Source: JAAXHH01 sp965248395
GTDB lineage: Bacteria > JAAXHH01
NCBI GenBank assembly: GCA_965248395.1
Contig: OZ252103.1
Coordinates: 2,170,001-2,234,000 of the forward strand
Direction of reading: 5' to 3'
DNA length: 64,000 nucleotides
The notes below the pieces were generated by a model. That model had not been told where the DNA came from. It did not search any database and saw only the letters and a list, made by a program, of their open reading frames with translations. Made by a program: the position numbers and the translations under genes. Positions 61,952-64,000 of this stretch are shown piece after piece. Position 1 is the stretch's first letter; each line of letters starts with the position of its first letter.

Positions 61952-62468
61952 GTTGCATACCCCATGAAGAGTGTCAACCGACGGCAGTCAAACCAATTAG
62001 GAGGTCGCAACGATCACGATGAGTACCGATCAAAGCGAAGTTCAAGGTTAAATTCGCACAAGTTCGTTGTGAGTACCAATCGTATCACTCCGCAAACCAA
62101 CTCAGCAGTTGAAATCGGAACGGCGAACTCTCAGCAGTATCAGTCGGTATGTCGTGCAATTTATCGAACTGAACCGCCTATCACAAGGATATTACCATTT
62201 CCCCCGGTCTGCTGTCGTCTCGACTTTTCCGCTGGCAGGTACATTGTGAGACGTGCAATTCACGGACCGGGCGGTCATTTTCTGATGGAACTGTACAATC
62301 GACACAGGAATCCGTTGAAATGGACCTTTTGACATTTGGACGAAAAGCCAGATTATTGTATATCGTCCTGATTGTGAACGTTGCTGGTTTACCGAAACAG
62401 CATTTTCCAGTTCTTAACATATCATGCCGATACCTGCGTTGGCATACATGGCAGAAGGAGTTGAATCG
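61952..62468. other. Divergent intergenic region
   Basis: About 517 bases between the minus-strand methyltransferase operon and the plus-strand hicB. AT-rich, no coding sense. Two similar short words (gatgagtaccgatca near 62018 and a variant near 62069) were seen. A clear promoter for the operon could not be selected by eye. Confidence 0.4.
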
Positions 62469-62675
62469 ATGCGACAAGTAGTTCTTTATCCTGGAGAGGA
62501 CGGCTTTTGGATTGCAGAATGCCCCAGCTTAGTTGGTTGCATTAGTCAGGGCGAATCCCGGCAGGCGGCGATTGAAAGTATCAAGGAGGCTATCGAAGCA
62601 TACGTCGAGGCATTGGAAGACGATGATCTTCAGGTTCCCGAGGACAGATTCGAGGCGTTGGTCGTAGCCGTATGA
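62469..62675 (+). CDS. hicB: Orphan HicB-family antitoxin
   Basis: A 68-residue homologue of the protein at 43900, differing at about a dozen positions (YPGEDGFWIAECPSLVGCISQGESRQAAIESIKEAIEAYVEALEDD). AAGGAG lies eight bases before ATG 62469. Unlike the first locus, the following hicA has shrunk to the start ATG-AAT-GTA-CTG-CCT-TAA (62672-62689), which mirrors the MSSLP start of the intact toxin. It is thus an antitoxin without its own toxin and could act against the HicA at 44103. Confidence 0.88.
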   Translation: MRQVVLYPGEDGFWIAECPSLVGCISQGESRQAAIESIKEAIEAYVEALEDDDLQVPEDRFEALVVAV

Positions 62676-62768
62676 ATGTACTGCCTTAATTCGAGTAGAT
62701 GATAACGTATACCAAAACAGTGGCATAACAGGATGTTTCATGTTAGTGTGCACTACACTTAAATATAG

Positions 62769-63923
62769 ATGGGTAGCGGCTTGCCATACACGAAACTAGG
62801 TCGTAATGAAAAGTGTTGGTGTGGATCTGGAAGAAAGTACAAGCACTGCCATTTAGATCGAGAGTCACAGGAGCCTTTGCCACGATCGGAAGCTATCAGA
62901 AGGTTCAAGGGCGCTCATTCTAAAAAGATGTGCTTAGCACCGACGTCATGGACGAACAAATGCGACGGTCCGATAGTCCAGGCCCATACAGTGTCGAAAT
63001 CCGGAAGCCTCAGAAGAATCGCTCGAAAAGGGCATGTGTATTCACTAAAACTAATGCTTGGGGCTGGAAATGGATCGTATGGGCAGTCGATTTTCACGCC
63101 TAAGTTACAAGGCATCAATCATGCATCGACATTTTCTGGATTTTGTGCTCGGCACGATGATTTGATTTTCAGTCCACTTGAAAAACAAGTATTCGAAGGT
63201 ACTTCTGAACAGTGCTTTTTACTGGGATACCGAGCGCTAGCTAGGGAGTTGTATGCCAAAAGGGCATCGGTAGAAAACTTAGATCTGCTTCAGGATCTTG
63301 ATAAGGGTTGGTCAGTCGAAGAACAAATTCGTTATCAGACCGAAAACCAGGCTTTAGATCTGGGTGTGCGAACTGGCTATCGTGACGCATTGGCCTATAA
63401 GTCAGATTACGATAAAATCTTAGCAAAAGGCCGGTTCGAAGATGTCCGAGGATACGTAATCGAGTTTGCTAATCCGCCTTCCCTCATGTGTAGCGGTTCG
63501 ATACTACCAGAGCAGGATTTCAGAGGAGCTGTACTTCAGGACCTGGGGCGACTTTCAAAGACTCTTGATTTACTCACCTTCTCTTCTTTTTTTGGTGGAA
63601 AATCCGGTGTCGTAGTGTTTTCGTGGCTGTCGTCAAGTAACCGATCCTGTGCGGCATTTACTGACAGTCTACACGCAATACCTGATGAGTTATTAACTGA
63701 TTCATTGCTTCGGTTCTTTTTTGAACATTGTGAGAACATACACCTGAATCCTGTCTGGTGGGAGGATCTTCACGAACGAAACCGAGATGCCCTCATCAAG
63801 CGGTTTTCGATCTCTGCCAGTCCCTATGAAGAACGACGAAGAGGAGTCCTAATGGATGACGGTGTGAACTTCGAACCATGGAGTGTCTTACGCAGATATC
63901 AAATTCCTACACATACCCAATAA
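62769..63923 (+). CDS. SEC-C motif protein of unknown function
   Basis: A 384-residue protein. The N-terminus has a SEC-C zinc module: GRNEKCWCGSGRKYKHCH (C16, C18, C27, H28). A second cysteine/histidine-rich stretch follows (residues about 55-125: CLAPTSWTNKCDGPIVQAHTVS and later FSGFCARHD), which could be a further zinc site or an HNH-like fold. The rest is helical and not recognised. SEC-C modules accompany several mobile and defence-associated proteins, which fits the position beside restriction and toxin genes. Confidence 0.75.
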   Translation: MGSGLPYTKLGRNEKCWCGSGRKYKHCHLDRESQEPLPRSEAIRRFKGAHSKKMCLAPTSWTNKCDGPIVQAHTVSKSGSLRRIARKGHVYSLKLMLGAGNGSYGQSIFTPKLQGINHASTFSGFCARHDDLIFSPLEKQVFEGTSEQCFLLGYRALARELYAKRASVENLDLLQDLDKGWSVEEQIRYQTENQALDLGVRTGYRDALAYKSDYDKILAKGRFEDVRGYVIEFANPPSLMCSGSILPEQDFRGAVLQDLGRLSKTLDLLTFSSFFGGKSGVVVFSWLSSSNRSCAAFTDSLHAIPDELLTDSLLRFFFEHCENIHLNPVWWEDLHERNRDALIKRFSISASPYEERRRGVLMDDGVNFEPWSVLRRYQIPTHTQ

Positions 63924-64000
63924 CGGATAGCGAATCATAGAATCGTAGTTTTAGACGTAGGTTTTTTTGCCCTTTATATTTGTTGATTCGTGTGCTGTTA

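Overview
The window reads as a chromosomal segment of an uncultured, GC-rich, Gram-negative heterotroph. Evidence for a Gram-negative envelope is a TonB-dependent receptor, an OmpA-type protein and several lipoproteins. The abundance of enolase-superfamily, Gfo/Idh/MocA, phytanoyl-CoA dioxygenase, CaiB, CehA/McbA and sulfatase genes resembles marine or symbiont lineages such as Latescibacterota or Poribacteria. That placement is an inference from gene content only.

1-13.5 kb is mostly plus-strand metabolism: the end of pnp, an M16 peptidase, dut, a holin-like membrane protein, an enolase-superfamily enzyme, an MDR oxidoreductase, a MoaD/ThiS-like protein, an OmpA protein, RraA-like and FtcD proteins, then an Rrf2 regulator-cysK-sulfur carrier-thrB run and a CaiB CoA-transferase. 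Between the enolase-like and MDR genes lies an unusual array of about 18 short TTGTACAA-type palindromes set 20-21 bp apart. 13.6-16.3 kb is a Big2-LRR-leishmanolysin-like lipoprotein. 16.4-22.4 kb is a minus-strand ilvB-ilvN-ilvC-leuA-leuB operon with a good sigma70-type promoter.

22.5-43.6 kb holds a TPR protein, a class V aminotransferase, an ECF sigma / HEAT anti-sigma / DUF4097-like operon, tatA, a SelW-like selenoprotein with an in-frame UGA and a SECIS-like hairpin, two STAS proteins, a CehA/McbA-BCCT pair, a TonB receptor, a RibD-like reductase, a PEGA lipoprotein, an aldo/keto reductase, a penicillin acylase and a Gfo/Idh oxidoreductase.

43.7-64 kb is an accessory, defence-rich region. 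It has hicBA; an IS256-family element nested in a decayed IS5-like transposase; a PhyH / hydroxyacid dehydrogenase / sulfatase trio; a type I restriction-modification locus with hsdR broken by an amber codon and an hsdM-hsdS fusion; a second IS256 copy splitting the next gene; and a coupled four-gene minus-strand operon of cytosine-5 methyltransferase, double-GHKL histidine kinase, receiver protein and Vsr endonuclease. An orphan hicB and a SEC-C protein close the window. The methyltransferase-kinase-receiver-Vsr operon, the palindrome array and the UGA-containing SelW gene are the most interesting items.
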